Part shown: positions 47,174 through 56,458 of the stretch, one piece after another | How the letters are laid out: every line of letters starts with the position of its first letter | How positions within the stretch are numbered: the stretch's first letter is position 1 | Origin: Geomonas subterranea | Lineage (GTDB): Bacteria; Desulfobacterota; Desulfuromonadia; Geobacterales; Geobacteraceae | Assembly (NCBI RefSeq): GCF_019063845.1 | Contig: NZ_CP077683.1 | Coordinates: 1-64,000 of the forward strand | Direction: 5' to 3' | DNA: 64,000 nt | Made by a program: the position numbers and the translations under genes | Notes under the pieces: model-generated | Databases searched by the model: none | Told to the model about the DNA's origin: nothing | Seen by the model: the letters and a program-made list of their open reading frames with translations, nothing else

Positions 47174-48244
47174 ATGACCCAGTGTGATTGCAACAGCCAG
47201 AAAGAATCCCTTGAGTCCCAGGTAAAGGCACTCACGGACCTGATAGAGGTCGCCAAAGCAGTCGTCTCCACGCTCGACCTGGACACGGTGCTGCAGGCGA
47301 TTCTCACCTCCGCGATGAGATTCGCCGAAACTCCGGCCGGCAGCGTCGCGCTCTACTACGATGCGAAGCGCGAGTTGAGTCTGCATGCGCACTCGGGTCT
47401 CACGGCGGACTTCGTCAAGAGGGAGCGCTGGGAGGTTGCCCCCGGCGGGCTGACCGAGCAGGTGCTGAGGGCGGGGGAGATCTTCTACATAGAGGACACC
47501 GAGCAGACCCCGTTCTTCAACAACCCGGTCGCCCTCAACGAGGGGATCCGCTCGCTGGTCTGCGTGCCGCTCATCTTCCAGGAGCGGATCGTGGGAATCC
47601 TCTATCTCGACGACTTCGCCCCGAGGCAGTTCGACCGTGAGAAGATGAATCTCCTCTCGATCCTGGCCTCCTTCGCCGCCATGGCGATTCACAACGCCAC
47701 GCTGCACAAGCGGACCACCCTTTTGGCGATCACCGATTCGCTGACCGGCCTGCACAACCACCGCTACTTCAAGCAGTACTTCCGGCAGGAGATGGCGCGC
47801 GCCAAGCGCTACCACAAGCCGTTCTCGATCATCATGATGGACGTGGACGATTTCAAGTCCTACAACGACACCTACGGCCACGCCACCGGGGACCGTCTTT
47901 TGGAGCTGATGGGTGAGGTGATCCTGCAGACCATCCGCGGCGTCGACGTCGCCTTCCGCTACGGCGGGGAGGAGTTCATCGTGCTGTTGCCGGAGACGCG
48001 GCTGGAGCAGGCGATCCTGGCGGCGGAGCGCCTGCGCGACGCCGTGCAAAGCGGCACCGCCAACAGGCTGGTGGAAGGGACCAATCGCGGCGTGACGGTG
48101 AGCATCGGGGTCGCGAGCTATCCCGAGAACGCCGACAAGATGGACGAGCTGTTCAATATCGTGGATTCACTGCTCTACCTGGCCAAGCGCTGCGGCAAGA
48201 ACAAGGTCTACCACCAGGAAAGCCTTCAGATACCGGCGACATGA
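47174..48244 (+). CDS. GAF-GGDEF diguanylate cyclase
   Basis: 356 aa from ATG 47174. The N-terminal GAF domain (about 25-170) senses an unknown ligand; the GGDEF domain follows, with RYGGEEF active site near residue 260 and an RxxD inhibitory site (RGVD) immediately upstream. The guanine-specifying residue in the NDTYGH motif is the usual Asp, so c-di-GMP rather than the hybrid cGAMP made by some Geobacter enzymes is expected. It overlaps the following beta-helix gene by ATGA. Confidence 0.94.
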   Translation: MTQCDCNSQKESLESQVKALTDLIEVAKAVVSTLDLDTVLQAILTSAMRFAETPAGSVALYYDAKRELSLHAHSGLTADFVKRERWEVAPGGLTEQVLRAGEIFYIEDTEQTPFFNNPVALNEGIRSLVCVPLIFQERIVGILYLDDFAPRQFDREKMNLLSILASFAAMAIHNATLHKRTTLLAITDSLTGLHNHRYFKQYFRQEMARAKRYHKPFSIIMMDVDDFKSYNDTYGHATGDRLLELMGEVILQTIRGVDVAFRYGGEEFIVLLPETRLEQAILAAERLRDAVQSGTANRLVEGTNRGVTVSIGVASYPENADKMDELFNIVDSLLYLAKRCGKNKVYHQESLQIPAT

Positions 48245-49584
48245 AAAGATCCCTCGCACTCATCTGCTGCGGGCCGCTTCTGGCGGCCTTTTTGCTTCCC
48301 ACCTTCGCCAAGGCTACGGTGGGCGGGCCCTGGTTCGCCAAGGCTACGGTGGGCGGGCCCACGTTCGCCGAGGCTACGGTGGACGGGCCCAGGTTCGCTG
48401 AGGCTACGGTGGGCGGGCCCACGTTCGCCAAGGCTACGGTGGGCAGGTCTGCTGACGGGCCTTCGTTCCTTATCGCTGCGGCGGGGGAGACGGGGGCAAC
48501 CAAAGGTTCGGGGGGAGAGAGCGCACCGGCGCCGGCTCAGGCTGCGACGGCGGCTGCGGCTGCGGTTCCGGCTGCGGCGCCTTCGCGGGTCGAGGCGGCG
48601 TTCAAACCGCAGCTGTCATACGGGGACCAACTGCTGGCGGAGGATACGGTCTGGCGCGGGGAGGTGCTGGTGGAGGGGACGGTGACCGTTGCGGCCCAGG
48701 CGACGCTCACGGTGGAGCCGGGGACGGTGGTGCGCTTCAAGAGGAGCGAGGGACACACTCCCATCCTGGTGGTGCAGGGGCGGATCGAGGCTGCCGGTAC
48801 CAAGGAGGATCCCATCCGTTTCACCTCCAGCTTCGCCACTTCGGCTGCGGGGGACTGGCTGGGGATCACACTCCTCGGGAGCGAAAAGAGGAACGTCCTG
48901 GAGAACTGCCGCATCGACGGGGCCCAGACCGGTCTCGAGGCGCTCTTCTCCAACCTGACGCTGAAAGGGGTGCGGGCCGAGCGCTGCGCCGTCGGCATGC
49001 GCTTCCAGGATGCGCTGGTGCAGATGGAAGCGGGGGGCGCCTCGGACTGCGACTCCGGCCTCATCTTCGCCAACAGCGAAGCGACCCTGCGCGGACTGAA
49101 CGTGGTCGGCAACCGCGTGGGGATCTCGGCGCTGAAAAGTTCCATCTATCTCGAGGACGGAAGTCTCGCCATGAACCGCTCCGCCCTCTCTTGCGACATG
49201 TGCCGGGTCAAGCTGGCCGGCGGCGCGGCCCTGGACAACGGCCGGGGTGTGACCCTCCTGGAGAGCGAGGGGAGTGTCAGCGGCATGAAGCTCGCGCGCA
49301 ACAGCGATTACGGCCTCTCCCTGACCGGATCGCGCGTACGGGTGGAGGGCAACCTGATCACCGGCAACGGTATGCAGGGGATGCTGGTCTTCGACGGCGC
49401 CGGGGTGGCCTGGAACAACATCATCAGCGGCAACAGCGGGCACGATATCTACAATGCCGGAACCGAGGAGTTCCGCGCCCCCGGCAACTTCTGGGGGGAG
49501 AGCGTTCCCAGGATCTATGACAACGGCGGCCGCGGCAAGGTCAACATCGTGCCGCAGCTGAAAACGGCGCCTAGCCGCAATTAA
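48241..49584 (+). CDS. Exported right-handed beta-helix protein with 10-residue N-terminal repeats
   Basis: 447 aa, start set by the ATGA overlap with the cyclase gene. A hydrophobic signal (residues 4-20) leads directly into five FAKATVGGP-type decapeptide repeats, then an Ala/Pro linker and a parallel beta-helix (about 130-440) of NosD/pectate-lyase-like rungs (GDWLGITLLGSEK, GNRVGISALKSS, DYGLSLTGSRVRVEGNLITGNGMQG). No catalytic motif was recognised. It may be a surface or periplasmic polysaccharide-binding protein; the coupling to a cyclase gene suggests a biofilm link (inference). Confidence 0.85.
   Translation: MKRSLALICCGPLLAAFLLPTFAKATVGGPWFAKATVGGPTFAEATVDGPRFAEATVGGPTFAKATVGRSADGPSFLIAAAGETGATKGSGGESAPAPAQAATAAAAAVPAAAPSRVEAAFKPQLSYGDQLLAEDTVWRGEVLVEGTVTVAAQATLTVEPGTVVRFKRSEGHTPILVVQGRIEAAGTKEDPIRFTSSFATSAAGDWLGITLLGSEKRNVLENCRIDGAQTGLEALFSNLTLKGVRAERCAVGMRFQDALVQMEAGGASDCDSGLIFANSEATLRGLNVVGNRVGISALKSSIYLEDGSLAMNRSALSCDMCRVKLAGGAALDNGRGVTLLESEGSVSGMKLARNSDYGLSLTGSRVRVEGNLITGNGMQGMLVFDGAGVAWNNIISGNSGHDIYNAGTEEFRAPGNFWGESVPRIYDNGGRGKVNIVPQLKTAPSRN
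48301..48450 (+). repeat. 30-bp in-frame tandem repeat (five units)
   Basis: Five 30-bp units with the core TTCGCCAAGGCTACGGTGGG begin at 48301, each coding x-F-A-(K/E)-A-T-V-(G/D)-G-P; the last is degenerate. Frame-preserving and GC-rich. Confidence 0.93.
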
Positions 49585-49832
49585 TGGACCTGACGGCAGT
49601 TCGATATTCGACGTTCGGCGTTTGAACCGGACATCGGACCAGCCGGGAAAACCGTCGGCCACGGAGAAAATCTGAGGACATCTGAGAAAACCTTTTTACA
49701 AGGTGAACATGCAGTTTCAGCAGTTGATGGTGAACGATAAGGAACAGATGTAGCGGCCTGGAAATGGCAGCATGAGTGGAAGCAGTATAACGAACGTTGA
49801 ACGTCGAACGTTGAACGGCTTTTGGAGAGAGA
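49585..49832. repeat. Intergenic with dispersed repeats
   Basis: It contains CCACGGAGAAAATCTGAG (49661-49678), shared with 16881, and GAACGTTGAACGTCGAACG-type 9-bp units (49793-49816). No gene; the ribosome site of rph lies at its right end. Confidence 0.65.
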
Positions 49833-50552
49833 ATGACACGCACAAACGGCCGCGCGGCCGACGCGCTCAGAGATGTGAAGATCACCCGCAATTACCTCAA
49901 ACACGCAGAAGGCTCGGTTCTCATCGAGTTCGGCGACACCAAGGTCATCTGCAACGCGACGGTCGAGGCGAAGGTTCCCTCGTTCCTGAAAGGGAAGGGG
50001 ACCGGTTGGGTGACGGCGGAGTACTGCATGCTGCCGCGTGCAACTCACACCAGGAACCAGCGCGAATCCTCCAAGGGGAAACTCTCGGGACGTACCCACG
50101 AGATCCAGCGTCTGATCGGGAGATCGCTGCGCGCCGTGGTGGACATGGAGAAGCTGGGTGAGCGCTCCATCCTCATCGACTGCGACGTGATCCAGGCCGA
50201 CGGCGGCACCCGCACCGCCTCCATCACCGGCGCGTACGTCGCGCTGGCCGACGCCCTGCAGACCCTGGTGGACAACGGTGAGCTGCCCCAGAGCCCATTG
50301 CGCGAGGCGGTGGCCGCGGTGAGCGTCGGCATCGTCGACGGCGTTCCCGTTCTCGACCTCGACTACCCGGAGGATTCCAGCGCCGAGGTGGATATGAACT
50401 TCGTGATGACCTCGTCCATGCGCTTTGTCGAGGTGCAGGGGACCGCCGAGGCCGAGCCGTTCACCATCGAGCAGATGGACGCCATGCGCAACCACGCCAT
50501 GCTCGGGCTTTCCCGGCTCTTCGAACTGCAGCGGGAGGCGCTTCAGGCATGA
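49833..50552 (+). CDS. rph: Ribonuclease PH
   Basis: 239 aa; ATG follows TTTGGAGAGAGA. A phosphorolytic 3'-5' exoribonuclease that trims tRNA 3' ends. Signature blocks [13 protein letters not shown] start, [38 protein letters not shown] and DMNFVMT are all present. Full length. It overlaps rdgB by ATGA and lies upstream of a tRNA cluster. Confidence 0.97.
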   Translation: MTRTNGRAADALRDVKITRNYLKHAEGSVLIEFGDTKVICNATVEAKVPSFLKGKGTGWVTAEYCMLPRATHTRNQRESSKGKLSGRTHEIQRLIGRSLRAVVDMEKLGERSILIDCDVIQADGGTRTASITGAYVALADALQTLVDNGELPQSPLREAVAAVSVGIVDGVPVLDLDYPEDSSAEVDMNFVMTSSMRFVEVQGTAEAEPFTIEQMDAMRNHAMLGLSRLFELQREALQA

Positions 50553-51160
50553 AAGAGCTCCTGGTGGCGTCGGGCAACAAGGGAAAGCTGAGGGAGTTCG
50601 CCGAGCTGTTGCGCGGGGTGGTGGAGACGATTCTCTCTCCGGCGGATTTTCCGGAGCTGCCGGACGTGGTGGAGGACGGTGACACCTTCGAGGAGAACGC
50701 GATCAAGAAGGCGCTCTCGGCCGCGCGGTTCACCGGAAAGCCGGTGCTCGCGGACGATTCCGGACTCTGCGTCGACTACCTTGGGGGGCGTCCCGGCGTC
50801 TTCTCGGCCCGCTTCGCCGGAGAGCACGCAAGCGACGCCGACAACAACGCGCTCCTTTTGAAGGAGCTGGCCGGCGTGCCTCGCGAGGAGCGCACGGGCG
50901 CGTTTCACTGCGTCATCGCGCTCTGCCTCCCGGACGGGACCTGCCAGACCTTCGACGGGATGCTGGCGGGGGAGATTTTGGAGGCGCCGCGTGGGGAGGG
51001 GGGCTTCGGGTACGACCCGCTGTTCCTGGTGCCCGAGTACGGGGAGACCTTCTCGGAACTGCCCATGGAGGTGAAGAACTCCATCAGCCACCGCGGGCGG
51101 GCCATGCAGATGCTCAAAGAGGCACTCACGCTAAGCCGCCAAGACGCAAAGAAGAACTGA
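50549..51160 (+). CDS. rdgB: XTP/dITP diphosphatase (RdgB/HAM1)
   Basis: 203 aa. House-cleaning nucleotide pyrophosphatase removing dITP/XTP. The motifs [12 protein letters not shown] (substrate/Mg site), [28 protein letters not shown] and SHRGRAM are intact. The last ~10 residues ([11 protein letters not shown]) are encoded by a copy of the dispersed CGCAAAG-type repeat, which has replaced or extended the normal C-terminus. Confidence 0.97.
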   Translation: MKELLVASGNKGKLREFAELLRGVVETILSPADFPELPDVVEDGDTFEENAIKKALSAARFTGKPVLADDSGLCVDYLGGRPGVFSARFAGEHASDADNNALLLKELAGVPREERTGAFHCVIALCLPDGTCQTFDGMLAGEILEAPRGEGGFGYDPLFLVPEYGETFSELPMEVKNSISHRGRAMQMLKEALTLSRQDAKKN

Positions 51161-51172
51161 AAAACCGGTTTA

Positions 51173-51262
51173 CAGGGATAAAGGGGATAAAGGGGATAAA
51201 GGGGATAAAGGGGATGGTTAAACCTTCCAGGGACGTTATCCCTTTTATCCCCTTTATCCCTG
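51173..51262 (+). repeat. GGGATAAAG tandem units forming a hairpin
   Basis: GGGATAAAG-type units repeat about five times (51175-51215), and the inverse ATCCCCTTTATCCCTG closes the element (51247-51262). The transcript would fold into a long stem. It may act as a transcription terminator for rph-rdgB; there is no clear U tract. Confidence 0.7.
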
Positions 51263-51336
51263 TTCATTGCCTTATGTTTACAGAAAAAAGATCTTGCACA
51301 GCCCGAAACCCTGTGCTATAAACGTGCTTCTTGAAT

Positions 51337-51414
51337 CGGGGTGTAGCGCAGCCTGGCTAGCGCACCTGCCTTGGGAGCAGGGGGCCGGAGGTTCGAATCC
51401 TCTCACCCCGACCA
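51337..51414 (+). tRNA. tRNA-Pro (anticodon TGG)
   Basis: Acceptor CGGGGTG pairs with CACCCCG, the anticodon loop CTTGGGA carries TGG, the T-arm has GTTCGAATC and CCA is encoded. Confidence 0.96.
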
Positions 51415-51432
51415 CTCAAGCAGTTTCTCTCT

Positions 51433-51509
51433 GCGCCTGTAGCTCAGCTGGATAGAGCAACGGCCTTCTAAGCCGTAGGTCAGAGGTTCGAACCCTCTCA
51501 GGCGTACCA
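51433..51509 (+). tRNA. tRNA-Arg (anticodon TCT)
   Basis: Acceptor GCGCCTG pairs with CAGGCGT, the anticodon loop CTTCTAA carries TCT, the T-loop is GTTCGAACC and CCA is encoded. Confidence 0.96.
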
Positions 51510-51520
51510 CAATTGAATAT

Positions 51521-51597
51521 GGTGGGTATGGTGAAGCGGTTAACACAAACGACTGTGACTCGTTCATACGTGGGTTCGAATCCCACTACCCACCCCA
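51521..51597 (+). tRNA. tRNA-His (anticodon GTG)
   Basis: The encoded extra G (position -1, 51521) pairs with the discriminator C, as in bacterial tRNA-His. Acceptor GTGGGTA/TACCCAC, anticodon GTG, CCA encoded. Confidence 0.96.
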
Positions 51598-51656
51598 ACC
51601 TATAAAAAGCGACCCCGTTTAAAAAGCGGGGTTTGTTGTTTCAGCTGTTCGATTTT

Positions 51657-51741
51657 GCGAGAGTGGCGGAATTGGCAGACGCACCAGACTTAGGATCTGG
51701 CACCGCAAGGTATAGGGGTTCAAGTCCCCTCTCTCGCACCA
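51657..51741 (+). tRNA. tRNA-Leu (anticodon TAG)
   Basis: 85 nt with a long variable arm. Acceptor GCGAGAG/CTCTCGC, anticodon loop CTTAGGA, CCA encoded. A weak hairpin (51612-51635) separates it from tRNA-His. Confidence 0.96.
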
Positions 51742-51752
51742 GTAATAAAATC

Positions 51753-51784
51753 AAAGGGTTATCCGGTTTCGGGTAGCCCTTTTT
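51753..51784 (+). terminator. Terminator of the tRNA cluster
   Basis: AAAGGGTTA (51753-51761) pairs with TAGCCCTTT (51774-51782, one G-T), and T residues follow. Confidence 0.8.
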
Positions 51785-51870
51785 GTTTGCATCCTAAGCG
51801 ATTTGCATCCTTTTGTGCATCCTTTTTGCCGTTGTTCCAGCCTCTCGTGCAATCTCACGGTGTAGCGTAG

Positions 51871-52011
51871 CCGTGCAGCGGGTTCGGTGAATTGGAGGTG
51901 ACGGGGAAGTTTGTCGGGAAGGGGATGTCCGGATTCGTTCAGAAGCCGTACAATTTCAAGGCCCTGCGCGAGAGCATTCTCGGTCTGGACTCCGACACAA
52001 ATAGCGATTAG
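51871..52011 (+). pseudogene. Remnant of a hybrid-kinase receiver domain
   Basis: Open frame of 46 codons without a start, directly after a stop. It reads CSGFGELEV, then GKGMSGFVQKPYNFKALR, the end of a receiver domain with its conserved Lys-Pro, and stops at TAG 52009. The rest of the kinase is absent. A truncated leftover downstream of tRNA-Leu, suggesting past insertion or deletion at this tRNA. Confidence 0.65.
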
Positions 52012-52422
52012 ACGCCGGCGCCAGGCAAATTGTCAAGTCCGCTAACGGTTTGAAAAGGGGTGTTTCCGAGCCGTAAAGCAGGCTTAATTTAAAGAACTGG
52101 CCCGGGTAAGCTCGACCAGCAATTCCTCAAGCAGCTGGAGCGTAGGGGGGGGGTACAACCGCTCCGAAACCGAATCGGGCGAAAGCAGCGAGAACGTGAA
52201 AAGGGGCTTCATTGCCTTAGTGGCTCCTCCGTTTGCTCCAATGTTTGCAATCACCACATACAATTCGCCTACCCGACGTCACGATCCTACAGCCACCTTA
52301 CCGAGAGTAAGCACGCGACACGGGCAAAGCAGGAGAATTCCGTGCATTCCCCCAGCCAGCCGGCGGGGCCGTCAGATCGGGACTTGGGGGTACGGCGTTG
52401 AGAATGGTGGCGAAGCTGAGTG
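52012..52422. other. Intergenic region, no gene seen
   Basis: No convincing coding region, RNA or repeat. A G9 tract lies at about 52145-52153. It probably contains decayed sequence belonging with the receiver-domain remnant, and the 3' flank of kdpE. Confidence 0.4.
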
Positions 52423-53157
52423 CTATTCGCTGCGAAGCCGGTACCCTACCCCAACTTCCGTGGTGATGTAGTAAGGCCTGGACGGGTCGTGTTCGATCTT
52501 CTGGCGCAGGTTCCGGATCGTGACCCGCAGAACGTTTTGCTGCTCGACATGGGCGACGCCCCATATCTGCTTAAGGAGCTGGCTGTGCGTCAAGACACGT
52601 CCGGCATGGGTGACCAGCAGGCGCAAAAGCTCGTACTCGGTCGGAGTAAGAACCACCTCCTTGCCGGAGAGCCGCACCCGGCGCAGCGGCAGATCCACCT
52701 CCAGTTCGCCGCAGCGGTACACCGGCTCGGGCGCCTGCTGCAGGCTCCTTCTCAGCGAAACGCGGATGCGGGCCTGCAGCTCGGCGATGCTGAAGGGCTT
52801 GATGAGGTAATCGTCCGCCCCCGCGTCGAGAGCGCCCACCTTGTCGTCGTCGCTGTCACGCACCGACAGGACGATGATGGGGACCTGGGACCACTCGCGG
52901 ATCCTCTTGATCACCTCCACCCCGTCCAGGTCGGGCAGACCCAGGTCCTGCAGAATGATGTCGGGTCGGACCGCAGCGGCGGCCGCAAGGGCCGCATGAC
53001 CGTTCTCCGCTTCGAAGAGCGTGAACTCGGACCCGGGCAGTGCGGCGCGCAGAAAACGCAGCACCGACACCTCGTCGTCCACTACGAGCACGCGCGGCAG
53101 GTTTTTCCCTTTTCCCTGTGCCGCTACAGCACCGTCAGTTCTGGTAGCACTTTGCAC
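52423..53157 (-). CDS. kdpE: KdpE response regulator
   Basis: 244 aa, GTG start at 53157 after GAAGGAGAATAAG, two nucleotides from the kdpD stop. OmpR family: receiver domain with VVDDE and phospho-Asp in DLGLPD, Lys in DYLIKPF; C-terminal winged helix LTPTEYELLRLLVTHAGRVLT and YYITTEVGVGYRL. It activates kdp transcription when phosphorylated by KdpD. Confidence 0.96.
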   Translation of the reverse strand: MQSATRTDGAVAAQGKGKNLPRVLVVDDEVSVLRFLRAALPGSEFTLFEAENGHAALAAAAAVRPDIILQDLGLPDLDGVEVIKRIREWSQVPIIVLSVRDSDDDKVGALDAGADDYLIKPFSIAELQARIRVSLRRSLQQAPEPVYRCGELEVDLPLRRVRLSGKEVVLTPTEYELLRLLVTHAGRVLTHSQLLKQIWGVAHVEQQNVLRVTIRNLRQKIEHDPSRPYYITTEVGVGYRLRSE

Positions 53158-53158
53158 C

Positions 53159-55840
53159 TTATTCTCCTTCTCTCGTCTTTTCTACCGGGAGCTCGATGGT
53201 CACTTTCAAACCGCCGCCGTTGCGGTTGTCTGCACGAATCTCTCCACCGTGTGCCTCCACGATCCCCTTGCAGATGGAAAGCCCCAGTCCGGTGCCTCCC
53301 GCCCCCTCGGGAACCGGGACACGGTAGAACTTGTCGAAGATCCGTGCCAGATCCTCTGGCGGAACGCCGGGCCCTCGGTCCGCGATCTCCAGGGTCACCC
53401 TGCCGTCCGTAGCGCCTGCCGTCAACTCTACGATCCGGTCACGCGGCGCGTACTTCAGGGCGTTGTCGATCAGGTTCACCAGCACCTGGGTCATCAGGAC
53501 CATATCGATGCTCACCAAGGGGAGGTCGGGCTCCACCCGGATCTCCAGCCTGGTCTTGGCAAGCTGCGGTTCAAGCGCGGCCAGTGCGCACCCCACCAGG
53601 TCCTGCAGGTCCGATGGAATCCGCTTCAGCTTCAGCGCACCCGCCTCCAGCCTGGTCATGTCGAGGAGGTTGGCGACAAACCGGTTCAACCGTGCCGCCT
53701 CTTCCCAGGCCGCATCGAGAAGGTCCTGCCTGGAGGGCTCATCGAGTACCGTGGTCCGGTCGCGGAGCGCCCCGAGCGCCCCGCTGATGGTGACCAGGGG
53801 GGTGCGCAGGTCGTGGGAGATAGAGTTCAAGAGTGCACGTTCCAGACTCTCGCGTGCTTGAAGAATCTGGGCCTGCTCCGCTTGCTTGACCAAAAGCACC
53901 CTTTCTATGGCAAAGGACATTTGGGTGGCGAAGGCGTGTAACAGGCGTCTGGTCAGGGGGGAGGCGTAGTCGGATTCTGCTTTGAGCCGTATCCCCAGGA
54001 CGCCGAGCACGTTTCCCGAGGTCTGCAGCGGCAGATACAGAAGTTGCGAGGAAATCAGCGTGTCGGTGCCGCGCCCCGCCGGGGAGCTGTTTCTGAAGGA
54101 CCAGTCCGCCACCGCATGTTCTTTGGTCTCCAGGACCAGCCCGGCGCTCGCAGCCCGCAGGGCCAGGCGCTCTCCTTCCGGCATCAGCACCGCCACCTCG
54201 CCGCCGATGCTCTGTTCGATGTTTCTCATGGTGGCGGACACGATACCGCTCAGATCTGAGGCCACAGCCAGATCGCGGCTCAAGTAATAGAGGCTCGCCG
54301 TCTGTTCTTCACGCTCCCTGATCGACTCGGCCCTCTCGCGTGCTTGAGAGACCAGGGTGCTGATGACGACTCCGACGGTGAACAGCGCGATGAACGTGAT
54401 CACGTATTCCGTATCGGCAACGGCGAAGGTCAGGTACGGCGGCACGAAGAAGAAATCGAAGGCGAGCACGCTGAAAAAGGCTGTGAGCACCGCCGGACGG
54501 CGCCCGAGCCTGGTCGCGGCAAGTACGAGCCCAAGGAGGTAGATCATCATCAGGTTCGTTGGGGCCAGCAAGCCCCGCAACACCTGGCAGAGCAGGGTGA
54601 TGGCCGCAACCAGCACCATCCCCTTCAGGTACCCTGCCCACGGAACCGATTTCTTGGGGGCGACCGCCGCCGGTTTGGTCTTTTCAGCAGCGACGTCGAT
54701 GCTGACGACGTAGATGTCGATGGGGCCGGAGAGCCTGATGAGCTCGTCCACCAGGGGCTGGCGCAAAAACTCGCGCCAGCGTGGCTTGGTCGGTTTTCCC
54801 ACCACGACCTTGGTCACGTTGTTTTGCACGGCGAATTGAATCAGGGCCTGGGCCACCGAGGTTGCCGTCAGCGTCGCCACGTCCGCACCGAGGCTCTCCG
54901 CCAGGCGCAGGTCGCGCCAGACCCGCTCCCGGTTCTCGCGGGCATGTTTGCTCAAACCGGGAGTCTCGATGTAGACGGTGTGCCAGCGCGCCTTCATCTC
55001 GTCGGCGAGCCGTCTCGTGGTACGGATCAGCTTCTCGCTGTAGGGACTGCCGCTCACGCATACCAGCAGCTTTTCCGCCGCCGGCCAGGGGCCGGTGATG
55101 GAGCGGGCCTCCATGTAGGCGCGCATCTGGTCGTCGACGCGGGAGGCAGCGCGCCGCAGGGACAGCTCACGCAGGGCCATCAGGTTACCCGGCTTAAAGA
55201 ACTTCTCGGTGGCGAGCATCGCCTTTTCCGGGATGTAGACCTTTCCCTCGCGCAGCCGTTCCAGAAGGTCTTCCGGCGGTATGTCCACCAGCCTGATTTC
55301 CACGGCCAGGTCGAGCAGTTTGTCCGGGACCGTCTCGCGCACGATGACCCCGGTGATCTGGGCCACCACGTCGTTCAGGCTCTCGAAGTGCTGGATGTTG
55401 ACGGTGGAATAGACGTCGATCCCGGCGCAGATGAGCTCCTCGACATCCTGCCAGCGCTTTTCGTGGCGCGAGCCGGGGGCGTTGGTGTGGGCCAGTTCGT
55501 CCACCAGCGCAATCTGGGGCTTGCGGACCAGCACCGCGTCGATGTCCATCTCGGGGAGGTGCACCCCCTGGTACTCGATCTGCAGCTTGGCTACGACCTC
55601 GAGCCCTTCCAGGAGCAGGTCGGTCTCGCTCCTGCCGTGGGATTCCACGTAGGCCGCGACTACGTCGCGCCCCTCGCGCTTGCGCACGTGTGCCGCCTCC
55701 AGCATCGCATAGGTCTTACCCACCCCCGGCGCGTACCCGAGGAAGATCTTCAATTTTCCTCGCCCGCTTTGCGCCTCTTCCTCAGCCTGGGCGACCTTGA
55801 GGAGCGTTTCCGGCGACGGCCGTGTATCGTCGTCTCGCAT
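53159..55840 (-). CDS. kdpD: KdpD potassium sensor kinase
   Basis: 893 aa. Order: KdpD N-terminal domain with Walker A GYAPGVGKT and DELAHTN (about 30-240), universal-stress-protein domain (LLVCVSGSPYSEKLIR), four membrane helices (about 405-500), a GAF-like domain, HisKA with SISHDLRTPL (His near 670) and HATPase_c (NLIDNALKYAP, GTGLGLSICKGIVEAHGG). Full length with all parts. Senses K+ limitation and phosphorylates KdpE. Confidence 0.97.
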   Translation of the reverse strand: MRDDDTRPSPETLLKVAQAEEEAQSGRGKLKIFLGYAPGVGKTYAMLEAAHVRKREGRDVVAAYVESHGRSETDLLLEGLEVVAKLQIEYQGVHLPEMDIDAVLVRKPQIALVDELAHTNAPGSRHEKRWQDVEELICAGIDVYSTVNIQHFESLNDVVAQITGVIVRETVPDKLLDLAVEIRLVDIPPEDLLERLREGKVYIPEKAMLATEKFFKPGNLMALRELSLRRAASRVDDQMRAYMEARSITGPWPAAEKLLVCVSGSPYSEKLIRTTRRLADEMKARWHTVYIETPGLSKHARENRERVWRDLRLAESLGADVATLTATSVAQALIQFAVQNNVTKVVVGKPTKPRWREFLRQPLVDELIRLSGPIDIYVVSIDVAAEKTKPAAVAPKKSVPWAGYLKGMVLVAAITLLCQVLRGLLAPTNLMMIYLLGLVLAATRLGRRPAVLTAFFSVLAFDFFFVPPYLTFAVADTEYVITFIALFTVGVVISTLVSQARERAESIREREEQTASLYYLSRDLAVASDLSGIVSATMRNIEQSIGGEVAVLMPEGERLALRAASAGLVLETKEHAVADWSFRNSSPAGRGTDTLISSQLLYLPLQTSGNVLGVLGIRLKAESDYASPLTRRLLHAFATQMSFAIERVLLVKQAEQAQILQARESLERALLNSISHDLRTPLVTISGALGALRDRTTVLDEPSRQDLLDAAWEEAARLNRFVANLLDMTRLEAGALKLKRIPSDLQDLVGCALAALEPQLAKTRLEIRVEPDLPLVSIDMVLMTQVLVNLIDNALKYAPRDRIVELTAGATDGRVTLEIADRGPGVPPEDLARIFDKFYRVPVPEGAGGTGLGLSICKGIVEAHGGEIRADNRNGGGLKVTIELPVEKTREGE

Positions 55841-55842
55841 GG

Positions 55843-56415
55843 TTACCTGCTCTCTTGTTTATCCAGCGCCAGGTTCAACTCCAGCACGTTCACCCGCGGC
55901 TCGCCCAGGAAACCGAGCTGGCGGTCACTGGTGTGGTCGGCAAGAAGCTTCTCCACCTGTTGCAACGCCATGCCGCGCGCCCTGGCAACCCGGGCCACCT
56001 GCACCATGGCCGCATCGGGCGTGAGGTCCGGGTCGAGGCCGCTACCCGATGCCTGCACCAGTCCGGACGGGATGCTTCCCGCGGCACCGGCATCGTGCTG
56101 CGCCTTGACCCGGTCGGAAACCGTCTTCAGGTAGTCGGGATTGGTGGGGCCGGAGTTGGAACCGCCCGAAGCCGTCGGGTTGTAGCCGAAGTCCGCCGTG
56201 GCCGAGGGGCGGGGCCAGAAATACCTGGCGTCGGAGAAGGGCTGGCCGATAAGTTTGGAGCCGATCTCGCGGTGGTTCTTGTCCGTTATGATGCTTCCCT
56301 GCGCTTGACTTGGGAAGAGCGCATAGGCAATGCCGGTGACAAGGCCCGGGTAGATCCCGCCACAGATGACGGTGAACAGTATGAACATCAGTAAGGCCGG
56401 TCGCAATTCTTTCAT
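55843..56415 (-). CDS. kdpC: KdpC subunit of the K+-transporting ATPase
   Basis: 190 aa from ATG 56415. One N-terminal membrane helix (LLMFILFTVICGGIYPGLVTG) and the periplasmic domain with GQPFSDARYFWPRPSAT, SGGSNSGPTNP and a C-terminal LGFLGEPRVNVLELNLAL, as in all KdpC. Stabilises the KdpFABC complex. The remaining in-frame upstream sequence lies between kdpB and this ATG. Confidence 0.96.
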   Translation of the reverse strand: MKELRPALLMFILFTVICGGIYPGLVTGIAYALFPSQAQGSIITDKNHREIGSKLIGQPFSDARYFWPRPSATADFGYNPTASGGSNSGPTNPDYLKTVSDRVKAQHDAGAAGSIPSGLVQASGSGLDPDLTPDAAMVQVARVARARGMALQQVEKLLADHTSDRQLGFLGEPRVNVLELNLALDKQESR

Positions 56416-56458
56416 AGAGGTATCCTCGGTATGTCTTACTCTATCTGAGTCGGTCGCT

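Noticed and set aside
51416..51598. Minus-strand 60-aa ORF across the tRNA genes (GFEPTYERV...RVRTSDLRLRR)
   Set aside because: This is a well-known spurious translation of tRNA antisense sequence.
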